Part shown: positions 11,946 through 22,936 of the stretch, one piece after another
Layout of the letters: each line of letters starts with the position of its first letter
Numbering within the stretch: the stretch's first letter is position 1
Assembly: GCF_018812025.1 (NCBI RefSeq)
Contig: NC_063044.1
Span: 40,989,243 to 41,053,242, forward strand
Reading direction: 5' to 3'
Length of the DNA: 64,000 nucleotides
Source: Megalobrama amblycephala
Lineage: Eukaryota > Chordata > Actinopteri > Cypriniformes > Xenocyprididae
Made by a program: the position numbers and the translations under genes
The notes under the pieces: model-generated
Told to the model about the DNA's origin: nothing
Database searches by the model: none
The model's input: the letters and a program-made list of their open reading frames with translations, nothing else

Positions 11946-13652
11946 TATTTATTTATTTATTTTTAAACTTATTATTTACTGTAACATTCTAATCTGAAAT
12001 CCATGATGATAACTTGACTGTGCATTTCAGTCCTCAGGAGCAGGAGGATCTGGCCATGGCTCAGGCTCTCGCTGCTAGTGAAGAAGAATACAGGCGACAG
12101 CAGCAGAGACAGGTAGCCAGAAAACTTAACAGTCAGTAGCATGCTATGCTAAAAGGACCTCATCTAGGTACATAGCCCAAGTGGCATCTTTGTTTATGTC
12201 TGATCTTTTGGTTGCTGGGCATACTGAAAAATACTGAAATGGTTAGTATTTTTTAATGTATGTAGCTAATTATGAAGTATCAACATCTGACATATTGAAA
12301 GTGATTGAGCAGTAACATCTGGGCTGCATCTGGGAATGCAATAACATTGCATTATTTAGAGAGAGGCTGTTAAATAAACAAGAAAGTATGTTTGGACCAT
12401 CAATTATAATAATTTTTCCCAGTTGTTAAATGTTACTTTTAATGAAATGTTTTTTGGATGCAACTGAACAGGCCTGGGTTTGCATGCCTTATAATTTCAA
12501 ATAAGAGATAAGATGATTCCACGTGTACTTATTTTGCTGAAGTGCACTTTAAAACTTGAAATTGAATAAACACTTTGCATGATAGTTGTTTAACTGTTAT
12601 CTTGTTGATAGTGATGCACCTAAATGGATTCTTCACCAAAAAAACTCCACCCAAACCGAAATGAAAGAAAACCAATTATTTATTCAACAGTTAATTAATC
12701 ACACTTACTTATTTAATCAACACTAAAATCAAAGTTGTTGCAAGTAAACATTTAAATTGCACATAAGGCAGTTTTTATATAAACTTTTTAATAATATAAT
12801 TGTTTCTACTGTAATTCATTGTTGAAATATTAATCATTTAAACAGTGACTGTAATAAACTTGTTTTCATGACAGGATTATTCAAAAAATATTTATTTATA
12901 CATTAAATAATGAAGACATAATGAGTATGTAATATTGTGTGTATTTAATAAAATGTTCCTGTCTAGAGTTTTTTTTTTTTTCTAGCCAACTAGAAAAACT
13001 AGCTATGGTCACTGAATGTCACAGACTGTCATCAGCATCGTAAATCTTGCATAGTTTTTTATATTTATTTATTTTTTTTAAATATATGTACATTTATAAC
13101 ACTATACTTAGAATTATATTACCTTTACAACAAATTACAAAAAAAAAGTTAACGCTGTTGTGAGGGCGTTTTTAATAGAGCGGCTATGGGATCTTTCTCT
13201 CTTCTGACTGCCTTTGAAAGTTGTGAAACACTGTTGATGAGTTTTTCTTTTGCTATTTGAGAAAATGAGGACACAAAAAAATACATTTAATGTATTCTCT
13301 CATTCACTTCCATTTCGAGAAACCCGGACATGTGAAAAGGGTCTACTGGATGACAGATGCACTACAAATAATGTTTGGTGAAGTTTTATTCAGGCATCAA
13401 CTGAAAACAGCATAGCATTTCTGTTAATGATTTCAGCCCTCCAAAAATTTTTGACTGAAAATGAAAATTCATTTTCGCCTGCTGAAATTTCAATGCATCT
13501 CTCCTTAATAAAATTAACTGATTTGTGGCTGTATGAAATATTTGCAGAAAAAAAAATATTTAAGCAAAATACTCCATTTTATAATGGTCATCAATGGAAA
13601 AATATTTCACCCCCAGTATGGTGTAGTTACTATGAAAGCTTGTCTTCGCCAC

Positions 13653-13687
<35 letters not shown>

Positions 13688-16600
13688 TAATTGTGACATT
13701 TTATCTCACAATTCTGACTTTTTTCTCAGAATTGCCAGACTTAAACTTGCAATTGCAAGTTATGAAGTCAGAATTGAGTGTTATAAAGTCAGAACGGTGA
13801 AATGTAAACTCACAATTCTGACAATTTTTTTCCTCAGAATTGCATGATATGAACTCGCAATTCTGAGAAAAAAAGTCTGTCTTTTTTCCCTCCTCACAAT
13901 TGGACAATTGTGAGTTTGTCACTCAATTCTGACTTTGTATCTCGCAAATCCGACTTTATAACTTGCAATTCTGACTTTATAACTCGCAATTCTGACTTTA
14001 TAACTCGCAATTCCGACTTTATAACTCGCAATTCCGACTTTATAACTTGCAATTCTGACTATAACTCGCAATTCCGACTATAACTCGCAATTCCGACTTT
14101 ATAACTCGCAATTCCGACTTTATAACTCGCAATTCCGACTATAACTCGCAATTCCGACTTCATAACTCGCAATTCTGATTTTATAACTTGCAATTCCGAC
14201 TATAACTCGCAATTCTGACTTTATAACTTGCAATTCTGACTATAACTCGCAATTCCGACTATAACTTGCAATTCTGATTTTATAGCTCGCAATTCTGACA
14301 CCACAACTCGCAATACTGACACTATAACTCTCAATTCTGACTATAACTCGCAATTCTGACTTTATAGCTTGCAATTCTGATTTTATAGCTCACAATTCCG
14401 ACTTTATAACTCGCAATTCCGACTTTATAACTCGCAATTCTGACTTTATAACTCGCAATTCTGACTTCATAACTCGCAATTCCGACTTCATAACTCGCAA
14501 TTCCGACTTTATAACTCGCAATTCCGACTTCATAACTCGCAATTCTGACTTCATAACTCGCAATTCCGACTTCATAACTCGCAATTCCGACTTCATAACT
14601 CGCAATTCCGACTTCATAACTCGCAATTCCGACTTCATAACTCGCAATTCCGACTTCATAACTCGCAATTCCGACTTCATAACTCGCAATTCCGACTTCA
14701 TAACTCGCAATTCCGACTTCATAACTCGCAATTCTGATTTTATATCTCGCAATTCTGACACCACAACTCGCAATTCTGACACTATAACTCTCAATTCCGA
14801 CTATAACTTGCAATTCTGACTTTATAGCTTGCAATTCTGACTTTCTATCTCGCAATTCTGACTTCATAACTCGCAATTCCGACTATAACTCGCAATTCCG
14901 ACTTCATAACTCGCAATTCCGACTTCATAACTCGCAATTCCGACTATAACTCGCAAATCCGACTTCATAACTCGCAATTCCGACTTCATAACTCGCAATT
15001 CCGACTTCATAACTCGCAATTCCGACTATAACTCGCAATTCCGACTATAACTCGCAATTCTGACTTTATAGCTTGCAATTCCGACTATAACTCGCAATTC
15101 TGACTTTATAACTCGCAATTCCGACTTTATAACTCGCAATTCCGACTATAACTCGCAATTCCGACTTCATAACTCGCAATTCTGATTTTATAACTTGCAA
15201 TTCCGACTATAACTCGCAATTCTGACTTTATAACTTGCAATTCTGACTATAACTCGCAATTCCGACTATAACTTGCAATTCTGATTTTATAGCTCGCAAT
15301 TCTGACACCACAACTCGCAATACTGACACTATAACTCTCAATTCTGACTATAACTCGCAATTCTGACTTTATAGCTTGCAATTCTGATTTTATAGCTCGC
15401 AATTCCGACTTTATAACTCGCAATTCCGACTTTATAACTCGCAATTCCGACTTTATAACTCGCAATTCCGACTTCATAACTCGCAATTCCGACTTCATAA
15501 CTCGCAATTCCGACTTCATAACTCGCAATTCCGACTTCATAACTCGCAATTCCGACTTCATAACTCGCAATTCCGATTTTATATCTCGCAATTCTGACAC
15601 CACAACTCGCAATTCTGACACTATAACTCTCAATTCCGACTATAACTTGCAATTCTGACTTTATAGCTTGCAATTCTGACTTTCTATCTCGCAATTCTGA
15701 CTTCATAACTTGCAATTCCGACTATAACTCGCAATTCCGACTTCATAACTCGCAATTCCGACTTCATAACTCGCAATTCCGACTATAACTCGCAATTCCG
15801 ACTTCATAACTCGCAAATCCGACTTCATAACTCGCAATTCCGACTATAACTCGCAATTCTGACTTTATAGCTTGCAATTCCGACTATAACTCGCAATTCT
15901 GACTTTATAACTTGCAATTCCGACTTTATAACTCGCAATTCCGACTATAACTCGCAATTCCGACTTTATAGCTCGCAATTCCGACTTTATAACTCGCAAT
16001 TCCGACTTTATAACTCGCAATTCCGACTATAACTCGCAATTCTGACTATAACTTGCAATTCCGACTATAACTTGCAATTCCGACTATAACTTGCAATTCT
16101 GACTTTATAGCTTGCAATTCTGATTTTATAACTCGCAATTCTGACTTCATAACTCGCAATTCCGACTATAACTCGCAATTCTGACTTTATAACTTGCAAT
16201 TCTGACTTTATAACTTGCAATTCCGACTATAACTCGCAATTCCGACTATAACTTGCAATTCTGACTTTATAGCTTGCAATTCTGATTTTATCTCGCAATT
16301 CTGACACCACAACTCGCAATTCTGACACTATAACTCTCAATTCCGACTATAACTTGCAATTCTGACTTTATAGCTTGCAATTCCGACTTTATAACTCGCA
16401 ATTCCGACTTTATAACTCGCAATTCCGACTTTATAACTCGCAATTCTGACTTCATAACTCGCAATTCTGACACCACAACTCGCAATTCTGACACTATAAC
16501 TCGCAATTCTGACTATAACTCGCAATTCTGACTTTATAGCTTGCAATTCTGATTTTATAGCTCGCAATTCTGACTTTATAACTCGCAATTCCGACTTTAT

Positions 16601-18265
16601 AACTCGCAATTCCGACTTTATAACTCGCAATTCCGACTTCATAACTCGCAATTCCGACTTCATAACTCGCAATTCCGACTATAACTTGCAATTCTGATTT
16701 TATATCTCGCAATTCTGACACCACAACTCGCAATTCTGACACTATAACTCTCAATTCCGATTATAACTCGCAATTCCGACTATAACTTGCAATTCCGACT
16801 TTATAGCTCGCAATTCCGACTTCATAGCTCGCAATTCCGACTTCATAACTCGCAATTCCGACTTCATAACTCGCAATTCCGACTTTATAACTTGCAATTC
16901 CGACTATAACTCGCAATTCCGACTTTATAACTCGCAATTCCGACTTCATAACTCGCAATTCCGACTTCATAACTCGCAATTCCGACTTCATAACTCGCAA
17001 TTCCGACTATAACTTGCAATTCTGATTTTATATCTCGCAATTCTGACACCACAACTCGCAATTCTGACACTATAACTCTCAATTCCGATTATAACTCGCA
17101 ATTCCGACTATAACTTGCAATTCTGACTTTATAGCTCGCAATTCCGACTTTATAGCTCGCAATTCCGACTTCATAACTCGCAATTCCGACTTCATAACTC
17201 GCAATTCCGACTTCATAACTCGCAATTCCGACTATAACTCGCAATTCCCACTTTATAACTCGCAATTCCCACTTCATAACTCGCAATTCCCACTTCATAA
17301 CTCGCAATTCTGACTTCATAACTCGCAATTCCGACTATAACTCTCAATTCTGACACTATAACTCTCAATTCTGACTATAACTCGCAATTCTGACTTTATA
17401 GCTTGCAATTCTGATTTTATAGCTCGCAATTCTGACTTTATAACTCGCAATTCCGACTTTATAACTCGCAATTCCGACTTTATAACTCGCAATTCTGACT
17501 TCATAACTCGCAATTCCGACTTCATAACTCGCAATTCCGACTTTATAACTCGCAATTCCGACTTCATAACTCGCAATTCCGACTTTATAACTCGCAATTC
17601 CGACTATAACTCGCAATTCCGACTATAACTCGCAATTCCGACTATAACTCGCAATTCCGACTATAACTCGCAATTCCGACTTCATAACTCGCAATTCCGA
17701 CTTTATAACTCGCAATTCTGACTTCATAACTCGCAATTCTGACTTCATAACTCGCAATTACGACTATAACTCGTAATTTCCGACTATAACTCGCAATTCT
17801 GACTTTATAACTCGCAGTTCCGACTTTATAACTCGCAATTCTGACACTATAACTCGTAAATTCTGACTTTATAACTTGCAATTCTGACTATAACTTGTAA
17901 ATTCTGACTTTATATCTTGCAATTCTGACTATAACTCGCAATTCTGACTTTATATCTTGAAATTCTGAGTAAAAAAAAGTCAGAATTGTAAGAGAAAAAG
18001 TCTCAATTACCTTTTTAAAAAAAAATTCATGGTAGAAACAAGCTTCCATAAGTTACGGTATCACCAGCAGGTGCTAACCAGCCAAACCTCATTTAAAAGA
18101 CATTTGTCATAAGCTGCATGCTGGTCACCATCAACCAGGTTTTGTTATTTTGTCTGTGAAAGATACTACTAAAGTGATTAAATACTTGATCTCTAATTGT
18201 TTTTTCATTGTCTTTGCAATCCACAGGGGGGAGTTTCCAAACAGTCCAGCTGCTGCCTGTCTTAA
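6667..18265 (+). CDS. zfand2b: AN1-type zinc finger protein 2B (AIRAPL-like), nine coding exons
   Basis: Joined exons: 6667-6721, 9121-9215, 9323-9454, 9531-9682, 9797-9919, 10452-10542, 10635-10711, 12031-12112, 18227-18265; 846 nt, 281 residues plus stop, all introns GT-AG and in phase. AN1 finger 1 uses C10, C15, C25, C28, C33, H36, H42, C44; finger 2 uses C100, C105, C115, C118, C123, H126, H132, C134. A Ser/Pro-rich linker (about 145-216) leads to two ubiquitin-interacting motifs (about 217-236 and 245-264). The protein ends CCLS, a CaaX box predicted to be prenylated. Family knowledge: AIRAPL binds ubiquitin chains, associates with the proteasome and p97/VCP, and is tethered to ER membrane by its lipid. 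The paralogue ZFAND2A lacks UIMs and CaaX, which decides the symbol. Length is slightly above the mammalian protein (about 257). No internal damage is visible. Confidence 0.93.
6842..8225. mobile_element. ACTACC-type repeat in zfand2b intron 1, split by an insertion
   Basis: Starts ACACCACCTTTCAAATGTTT at 6843 and resumes after 7890 with TTGATCAAAAATGAAAG, TTCATCAAAGAATC and ATGATTTCTGAAGGATCATG, the usual interior of this cyprinid repeat. The far terminus is not recognisable. Confidence 0.65.
6886..7886. mobile_element. 1-kb TTAA-flanked element nested in intron 1
   Basis: Left end TTAA (6882-6885) then AGGTGCAATATGTAAGATTT; right end AAATCTTACATATTGCACCT then TTTAA. Terminal inverted repeats are about 20 bp with one gap. 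It splits the ACTACC-type repeat. The interior has no intact transposase frame. Confidence 0.75.
8226..9120. other. zfand2b intron 1, remainder
   Basis: AT-rich intron; a T run precedes the exon 2 acceptor. Nothing else recognised. Confidence 0.6.
9121..9215 (+). CDS. zfand2b: zfand2b coding exon 2
   Basis: Acceptor TACACTATAG, donor GTGTGTAT. Residues 19-50 supply the remaining ligands of AN1 finger 1 (CxxC, CxxH, HxC). Confidence 0.93.
9323..9454 (+). CDS. zfand2b: zfand2b coding exon 3
   Basis: Residues 51-94, phase 0 at both ends. Encodes the conserved linker between the fingers (VPVCPLC and EHIDRDC). The sequence preceding the exon reads in frame, but AG at 9321-9322 is the acceptor that restores family spacing. 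Confidence 0.93.
9531..9682 (+). CDS. zfand2b: zfand2b coding exon 4
   Basis: Acceptor CACCCCACAG, donor GTAAGC. Residues 95-144 plus two bases; contains all eight ligands of AN1 finger 2 and the conserved RHPLDHDC. Confidence 0.93.
9752..9796. repeat. ATTT microsatellite forming a splice acceptor
   Basis: About ten ATTT units run directly into the AG of exon 5, so the tetranucleotide repeat supplies the pyrimidine-rich acceptor tract. Confidence 0.9.
9797..9919 (+). CDS. zfand2b: zfand2b coding exon 5
   Basis: Donor GTAAGC. Residues 145-186, a Ser/Thr/Ala-rich low-complexity linker; frame is kept by the phase-2 junctions on both sides. Confidence 0.9.
9965..10397. mobile_element. ACTACCATTC-end repeat in zfand2b intron 5
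   Basis: Opens ACACTACCATTCAGAAGTTT (9968) and closes near 10372-10392 with an inverted, diverged copy (CCAAAACTTTTAAACAGTAA). Interior phrases (ACCAAGGCTGCATG, TTGATCAATTTAATG) are typical of a cyprinid DNA repeat and match, in the opposite orientation, copies at 6842-8225 and 22290-22725. Confidence 0.7.
10452..10542 (+). CDS. zfand2b: zfand2b coding exon 6
   Basis: Acceptor TTTTGTCCCTCAG, donor GTGCGT. Residues 186-216, Pro/Ser-rich linker ahead of the UIMs. Confidence 0.9.
10635..10711 (+). CDS. zfand2b: zfand2b coding exon 7 (UIM 1)
   Basis: Acceptor TTATTTCACAG, donor GTATTT. Encodes TEEQALQRALEMSLAESA, a textbook ubiquitin-interacting motif with acidic lead, central Ala and conserved Ser. 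Confidence 0.93.
11868..11950. repeat. TA microsatellite in zfand2b intron 7
   Basis: About 35 uninterrupted TA units followed by ATTT units, ending about 80 bp before the exon 8 acceptor. Confidence 0.95.
12031..12112 (+). CDS. zfand2b: zfand2b coding exon 8 (UIM 2)
   Basis: Acceptor TGCATTTCAG, donor GTAGCC. Encodes the second UIM (EDLAMAQALAASEEEY) and a Gln/Arg-rich tail. Confidence 0.93.
12113..13020. other. zfand2b intron 8, first part
   Basis: AT-rich intron sequence with no coding exon or repeat that I can name. Confidence 0.6.
13021..13330. repeat. Interspersed repeat, copy 1 (empty-site copy)
   Basis: Closely similar to 19590-19920 joined to 20641-20700: both share the order CACTATA, ATATTACCTTT, AAATTACAAAA, GTTAACGCT, TTTCTCTCTTCTGACTGCC and GAGAAACCCGGA. 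This copy lacks the insertion that splits the other. Confidence 0.7.
13635..18055. mobile_element. Inverted-repeat element with a massively expanded core
   Basis: The left flank (13636-13740) reads AAGCTTGTCTTCGCCACTAA, an A run, then AAGGTAATTGTGACATTTTA and CACAATTCTGAC. The right flank, read on the minus strand (18045 down to 17965), gives AAGCTTGTTTCTACCATGAA, a T/A run, AAGGTAATTGAGAC and ACAATTCTGAC. The flanks are therefore terminal inverted repeats of a MITE-like element, and the minisatellite between them is its amplified interior. It lies wholly in zfand2b intron 8. Confidence 0.75.
13740..17965. repeat. About 4.2-kb minisatellite, 19/21-bp units with higher-order repeats
   Basis: Roughly two hundred imperfect units of the form ACTCGCAATTCCGACTTCATA (21 bp), or the 19-bp variant ending ACTATA, with C/T variation at the CCGAC/CTGAC position. 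Rare marker units containing CCACAACTCG recur at 14301, 14761, 15308, 15600, 16307, 16473, 16731 and 17049. Blocks around 14140-14410 and 15150-15425 are nearly identical (offset 1007 bp), and a 318-bp block is duplicated at 16731/17049. Because 21 is a multiple of three, the minus strand stays open over long runs (heptapeptides such as YEVGIAS); these are not genes. Confidence 0.95.
18227..18265 (+). CDS. zfand2b: zfand2b coding exon 9 (CaaX exon)
   Basis: Acceptor TTTGCAATCCACAG. Encodes GGVSKQSSCCLS and TAA. The final CCLS is a CaaX box; a terminal Ser predicts farnesylation. This 12-residue exon is separated from exon 8 by a 6.1-kb intron. Confidence 0.88.
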   Translation, partial: GGVSKQSSCCLS

Positions 18266-18560
18266 TGTGAGGTGGCACTGACCAACTTTAATCTGCCTCA
18301 ATCTGCACATAAGCACCAATAATGTACCAGTGAGCTGCACATGTGGATTCCTTAGTCCAGCATATAAAGCTTCTACTTCCCAAATCAACACATCTGAAGG
18401 CTGTTATGTTGTCATTGTTTTTCTGTTTCTTTAGTGTGCTTCTTAGACGGGCAACTGTGCCGTTTTGGCAAGTGGTGCTTCATGTAAATATTTTATATAG
18501 TTATCATGTTAATCTGTCAGTCAATGTAGATGTCTTTTGAAATAAATTATTTTAAAGTGT
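18266..18560 (+). terminator. zfand2b: zfand2b 3' UTR with AATAAA polyadenylation signal
   Basis: AATAAA at 18541-18546, 276 bp after the stop codon, with GT-rich sequence (AAAGTGTTTATTTC) just downstream. Cleavage is expected near 18560. Confidence 0.6.
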
Positions 18561-19580
18561 TTATTTCACTCTCTACTTTGATTACACCTTGAACCAGAGC
18601 TCCTGACATCACTCGCCTTAGTCTTTATTAAATAATAAGAGAGGTTGTTATATTTAAGCAGTGTAACAGTGCAAGGCTAAGTTATATAATTCTGAAGAAT
18701 TATTATACAAAAGGAATTAAAAATACAAGAACCCAAGATCATGAAATGAATGATGTGCATTAAATATGTTTCAAACTCCAATGTGAATGGTACAATAATG
18801 TACAATTTTTAAAGGAAAAATATTTTTATTAAAAGTGTAGCTTTAAAACAAACTCAATGCATCAGTCTTTTGAACGCATTTACCCAGCAGATCTGTCTGT
18901 AGAACCAGAACTGGTGGTTTGTCTCTAGTAATGATTAATGTTTCCAATAAAGACACTGTCAATCTGTCATCTGTGAGGTGAGTCACAATATGAAATGCTG
19001 ATAGATTAATGGGAATTAATATGCATTTTTGTTATTTAGATGCTGGCAGCACTGCAGCCATCTTTTTGGTTGCTGTTATTGTCCTTTCCAAACATGAAAA
19101 ATAAAATAGACTTAGGTTCTTTCTTAAAATTTAGGATCTAGGTAATCACATCCATTATGAAGCCAAAGCGTTCACGTAATGATGTAACCGATGCATTAAC
19201 GCTGAAAAGCTAAGTGGTATAGCACGTCAGAGCTCCATGCCTCTTCATTCAGGGTCATTTAAAAATTACACCAGACCTCACTTCCACAGAGACAATTATA
19301 TATAATTACACTAATTCATATTCCGATCCTCTATCATTTTTTTAAAAAAATGTATTTAATTTTTGAGAGTCATTAAATGTACACTATATTTTTTTTTGTT
19401 GTTGTTTAAAATTAACAAAATTTAAATAATGAGCCAACACCTCATCAACCCTTCTTCTAAAACGTGTTTTTATCTTACCCTGATTCATAATGGTATGCTC
19501 ATAAATGTTAGCCTAATATTTTTGACCAGGCGGGATGGTTTTGGCGGGAATTTGTGTACACACATCACTCATCCACCCTT
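18561..19580. other. Intergenic, no gene recognised
   Basis: No coding exon or nameable repeat seen downstream of zfand2b. Confidence 0.5.
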
Positions 19581-19589
19581 TTCACAGAC

Positions 19590-20710
19590 TGATGATGCAT
19601 TTTAACGGTCATCAATATCGTAAATTCTGCAAAGTTTTTTTTATATATTTTTTACGTACAAAAAGAATGTATATTTATAACACTATAGTATTATATTACC
19701 TTTGCATCAAATTACAAAAAACTAGTTAACGCTCCTACGAGGGTGTTTCTAATACAGCAGATATGGGAGTGACTAAAAATTAAATCTTTCTCTCTTCTGA
19801 CTGCCATTATCAATCGATCTCTATGTTTTTCCTGTTTTTGAAAATTGTGAAAACACTATTGTGGAGTTTTTATTTTGCTATTTGAGCAAATGGAATCAAA
19901 AAATATATATATTTAATGTATAGAGTACCTCAGAGATGACGTGTTTTTGTAGGCCAACCCAGAAGTTAGCGGTGCACGGGTTCCCTCGATCGAAAGCCTA
20001 TGCATTTTTCCCATATACTTTTGGAAAATTGCAAAAAAATAAGCGCTGTGTTTAACAAAGGGTTGTGACACTCACACGTTTTGTCTATCAAGATAATCGT
20101 TACAAGTTAACACAACATTTATACATTTTGAAGCCTAAATAAAGTCGTGAGATATAAAAAGCTAACAGTAGGCTATAAACAGTCTACAGCACACCATGGT
20201 CGCGGATCAATGTCACCACCACCAAGCTTCCTCAAACTTTATTTAAAAACATGCTCGCTGATTATGATCTACGCTGTGTATGAATACTTAGCCACTTTTT
20301 CATGAGAAATGCTGTCCAAATGTCCTGTTTGTCATGATGACGTCTAAAGTCCCCGCCAAAGGAAGTAGTCCCTTTTAGCAACTTGTTAGCAACCGCCGAT
20401 TTTAAGACACAATTAAGGTTTAAAAAATCACAAGCGGGTTATAACCGGTGTGTTTTATGTCATAGATCAAAATGTAAAAATATTTAGAGGCTTTGTTAAC
20501 CACAGACCTTATTTCAGGCGATTTAACAAAAACCCATTCAAAAAACCCATAGACTTTACCGCGATGGAACCAGAAGTCCTGAAATGCTAACTCGCTTCCG
20601 GGTTTTGCATACAAAATCACTTCATCTCTGAGGTACTCTATTCTCTTACCCAACTATGACGACTTCCGCTTCTGAGAAACCCGGAAATGTGAAAATGGTC
20701 TATAAATAAA
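19590..20710. repeat. Interspersed repeat, copy 2 (filled site)
   Basis: Same repeat as 13021-13330, here interrupted by the element at 19922-20640. Flanks AAATATATATATTTAATGTA and TTCTC match the uninterrupted TTAATGTATTCTC of copy 1. Confidence 0.7.
19922..20640. mobile_element. About 719-bp inverted-repeat element nested in copy 2
   Basis: Left end AGAGTACCTCAGAGATGA (19922), right end TCATCTCTGAGGTACTCTA (20640): terminal inverted repeats of about 18 bp. Comparison with the empty site near 13285 shows at most a 2-3 bp target duplication (TA or TAT). No transposase frame. Confidence 0.75.
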
Positions 20711-22285
20711 GAAAAGTTGCTCTGGCTACTTTGACGTGTGTAAAGTGTGGGAGTGACATAGGTTAGTTGTCACAACAAATGAGAAAGGTTGACATGGAGC
20801 CGCTAAATCTCGAACCTCCAAAGAACTACCGATTTAAAAATAAAAATAATAATAATACAGAGGAGTGTGCTGGCAAAAAGAGAACGCGACAGCTCGTAAT
20901 AAAAATGGCTTGGCGTTTTGGAGATCGAGGGATTTTAAATGTTGTAAAAGCAATGCAGAGATGGCATTTTATTACTCAATAGGTGAGTAAGGTATTTTAT
21001 TGAACAGATAAATAAGCATTATCTATTGTAAAGGGTCATTTCATTATGGTTGTTGTATCACTGTGATGGAATGTATTTTCAAGGAATTCACTGCGTCTAT
21101 TAATGAGTAAAGCTACAGTAATGTCTTCAGCTAGATCTGAGATCCTTTCCATCTAAACTGGTACATCATGGTATACTGACTGATACCTAGAAGTGAAAGT
21201 GTTATGAGCAATAGGATAACCGTATTCATCCGCACAGTAACGCAGAGCCGAAGCACAAACAAAACAATATGTTCTGCAAAATGAATTTGTTTTTTTTAAA
21301 CCCCCAGAGTGCCAAAAGTTATATAGTGTATCTTTAAAGACATCTCAATAGTTCTGGTAAGCATACTGAGGAACTGCATGCCACACGTTTACAGAAGTGA
21401 GGATGTAGTTTTGGAACGGTGTTGAGACCGGTTGAGACAGATTGATGACGGTATTGGGGATAACAGGCGCAGGTGGGTTTGAGTTAAAGGTGTTGTTTTT
21501 TTCTCTGGGCACAACATGGATTCAGGCTTGTTCAGATGTGTGCAGTCGTTCCTCATCGTGACAGAAGTGCACTGGGTGCTTTTGCCGTCTGTCTGGTTAG
21601 ATTCCCATCACAGAGTCCGTGAGGCAAACACAAGTGCACACTAACAGCACCAGCCATAGTCTGCAGCTGTGACACTGTAAGCATCTGTCAATATTTACAA
21701 GCTTTTCCAAACTAAATTGTGCCAATTCAGCCATAGAAGGAGGTATTTGTCACTGCTGTACTCTTATTGCAGTTCAGTACAAGTCTTTATGGAATGCTAA
21801 TGGAATTTTATATTTTACAAATAACCGCAAAGAGATGAAATAAAATCCACTATGAATCAATATAAGAATCAAATAAGTGCCTGCTCCCATTTTTCACAAT
21901 TAAGTTTATCTTTGGCTTAAGATCGTACAGACCTTCATCCACAACTTGAAACGAACACATGAAAACAACACTGTGTAAGTCATGACAAACTAGTTCAATG
22001 TCCTTGTCTCTTTCAAATAAACTATCCTTCAAGCAAGGGATTTCACAAAACAGCACTGTTTAGTTTGTTTATATATTTTGAAGAGCCCCATTTTGCCTAA
22101 CACACTTCAGCTTGGGATAAATTAATTATATCATCATCAATCCCTGGCAAAGATCCCCTAGCATTTTGGGGGGGCGAGTTTTGCATGGAAAACATTACTC
22201 ACATTTCCTTAAGAAATTGTAAAGATCTAGTTACATTTTTTTTAAATGTCTCATTTTGATTTAGTTTTTACTATTCAAAAGCTAT
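20711..22285. other. Intergenic, repeat-like fragments only
   Basis: A 71-codon frame at 20767-20982 contains lysine/asparagine-rich sequence ending near MAWRFGDRGILN, without a recognised domain. The rest shows no gene. Confidence 0.45.
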
Positions 22286-22289
22286 GTTA

Positions 22290-22725
22290 AAAGTTAGAAA
22301 TTATAATACATTTATTCAGCAAGGATGCATTAAATTGATCGATTTATAATGTTACAAAAGATTTCACATTCAAATAAATGCTGTTCTTTTGAACTTTTTA
22401 TTCATCAAAAATTCCTTCAAAAAAAATATCACATTGACAATAATGAGAAATGTTTCTTGAGCATCAGATCATCATATCAGAATGATTTCTGAAGGATCAT
22501 GTGACACTGAAGACTGGAGTAATGATGCTGAAAATTCAGCTTTGACGTCACAGGAATGAATGACATATTAAAATAGTTTATATTAGAATAATATTTCAAA
22601 ATATGACTACTTTTACTGCATTTCTGATTAAAAAAATAGCCTTGTGAGCATTAGTGTGCTTTTTTATGTAAAAAAATGTAGAGATTAAAAAACCAACCTC
22701 AAACTTTTGAATGGTAGTGTTTATA
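22290..22725. mobile_element. ACTACC-type repeat, copy
   Basis: Contains TTATTCAGCAAGGATGCATT, ATGATTTCTGAAGGATCATG and the right terminus CAAACTTTTGAATGGTAGTG. Same family as 6842-8225 and 9965-10397. Confidence 0.75.
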
Positions 22726-22936
22726 TAAAGCACAGCTTAGGAGTTTGTAGAATTTAAAGAGGTCATCATGGATTAGAAACATTTGCTACAAATACAAAAC
22801 AACTGATGAAATGAGTGTAAAACAGTAAAATAAGGCAAGTTGTGATATATGGCTAAGTTTTGTAATTTCGCTTTTTATTTATTCCGGTTATGTCTGGTCC
22901 TGCAGCCAGCACTGCAGTAGCAATGCTTACCACCAC

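Noticed and set aside
14331..17881. Many minus-strand frames of 65-181 codons with heptapeptide repeats (RVMKSEL, YEVGIAS)
   Set aside because: They are by-products of a 21-bp minisatellite unit; frames shift wherever a 19-bp unit intervenes, several frames are open at once, and the array lies within an intron.
13740..17965. CRISPR-like array
   Set aside because: Units are contiguous without unique spacers and the context is a eukaryotic intron.
6667..18265. Assignment as zfand2a
   Set aside because: ZFAND2A is short and lacks UIMs and the CaaX box, all of which are present here.
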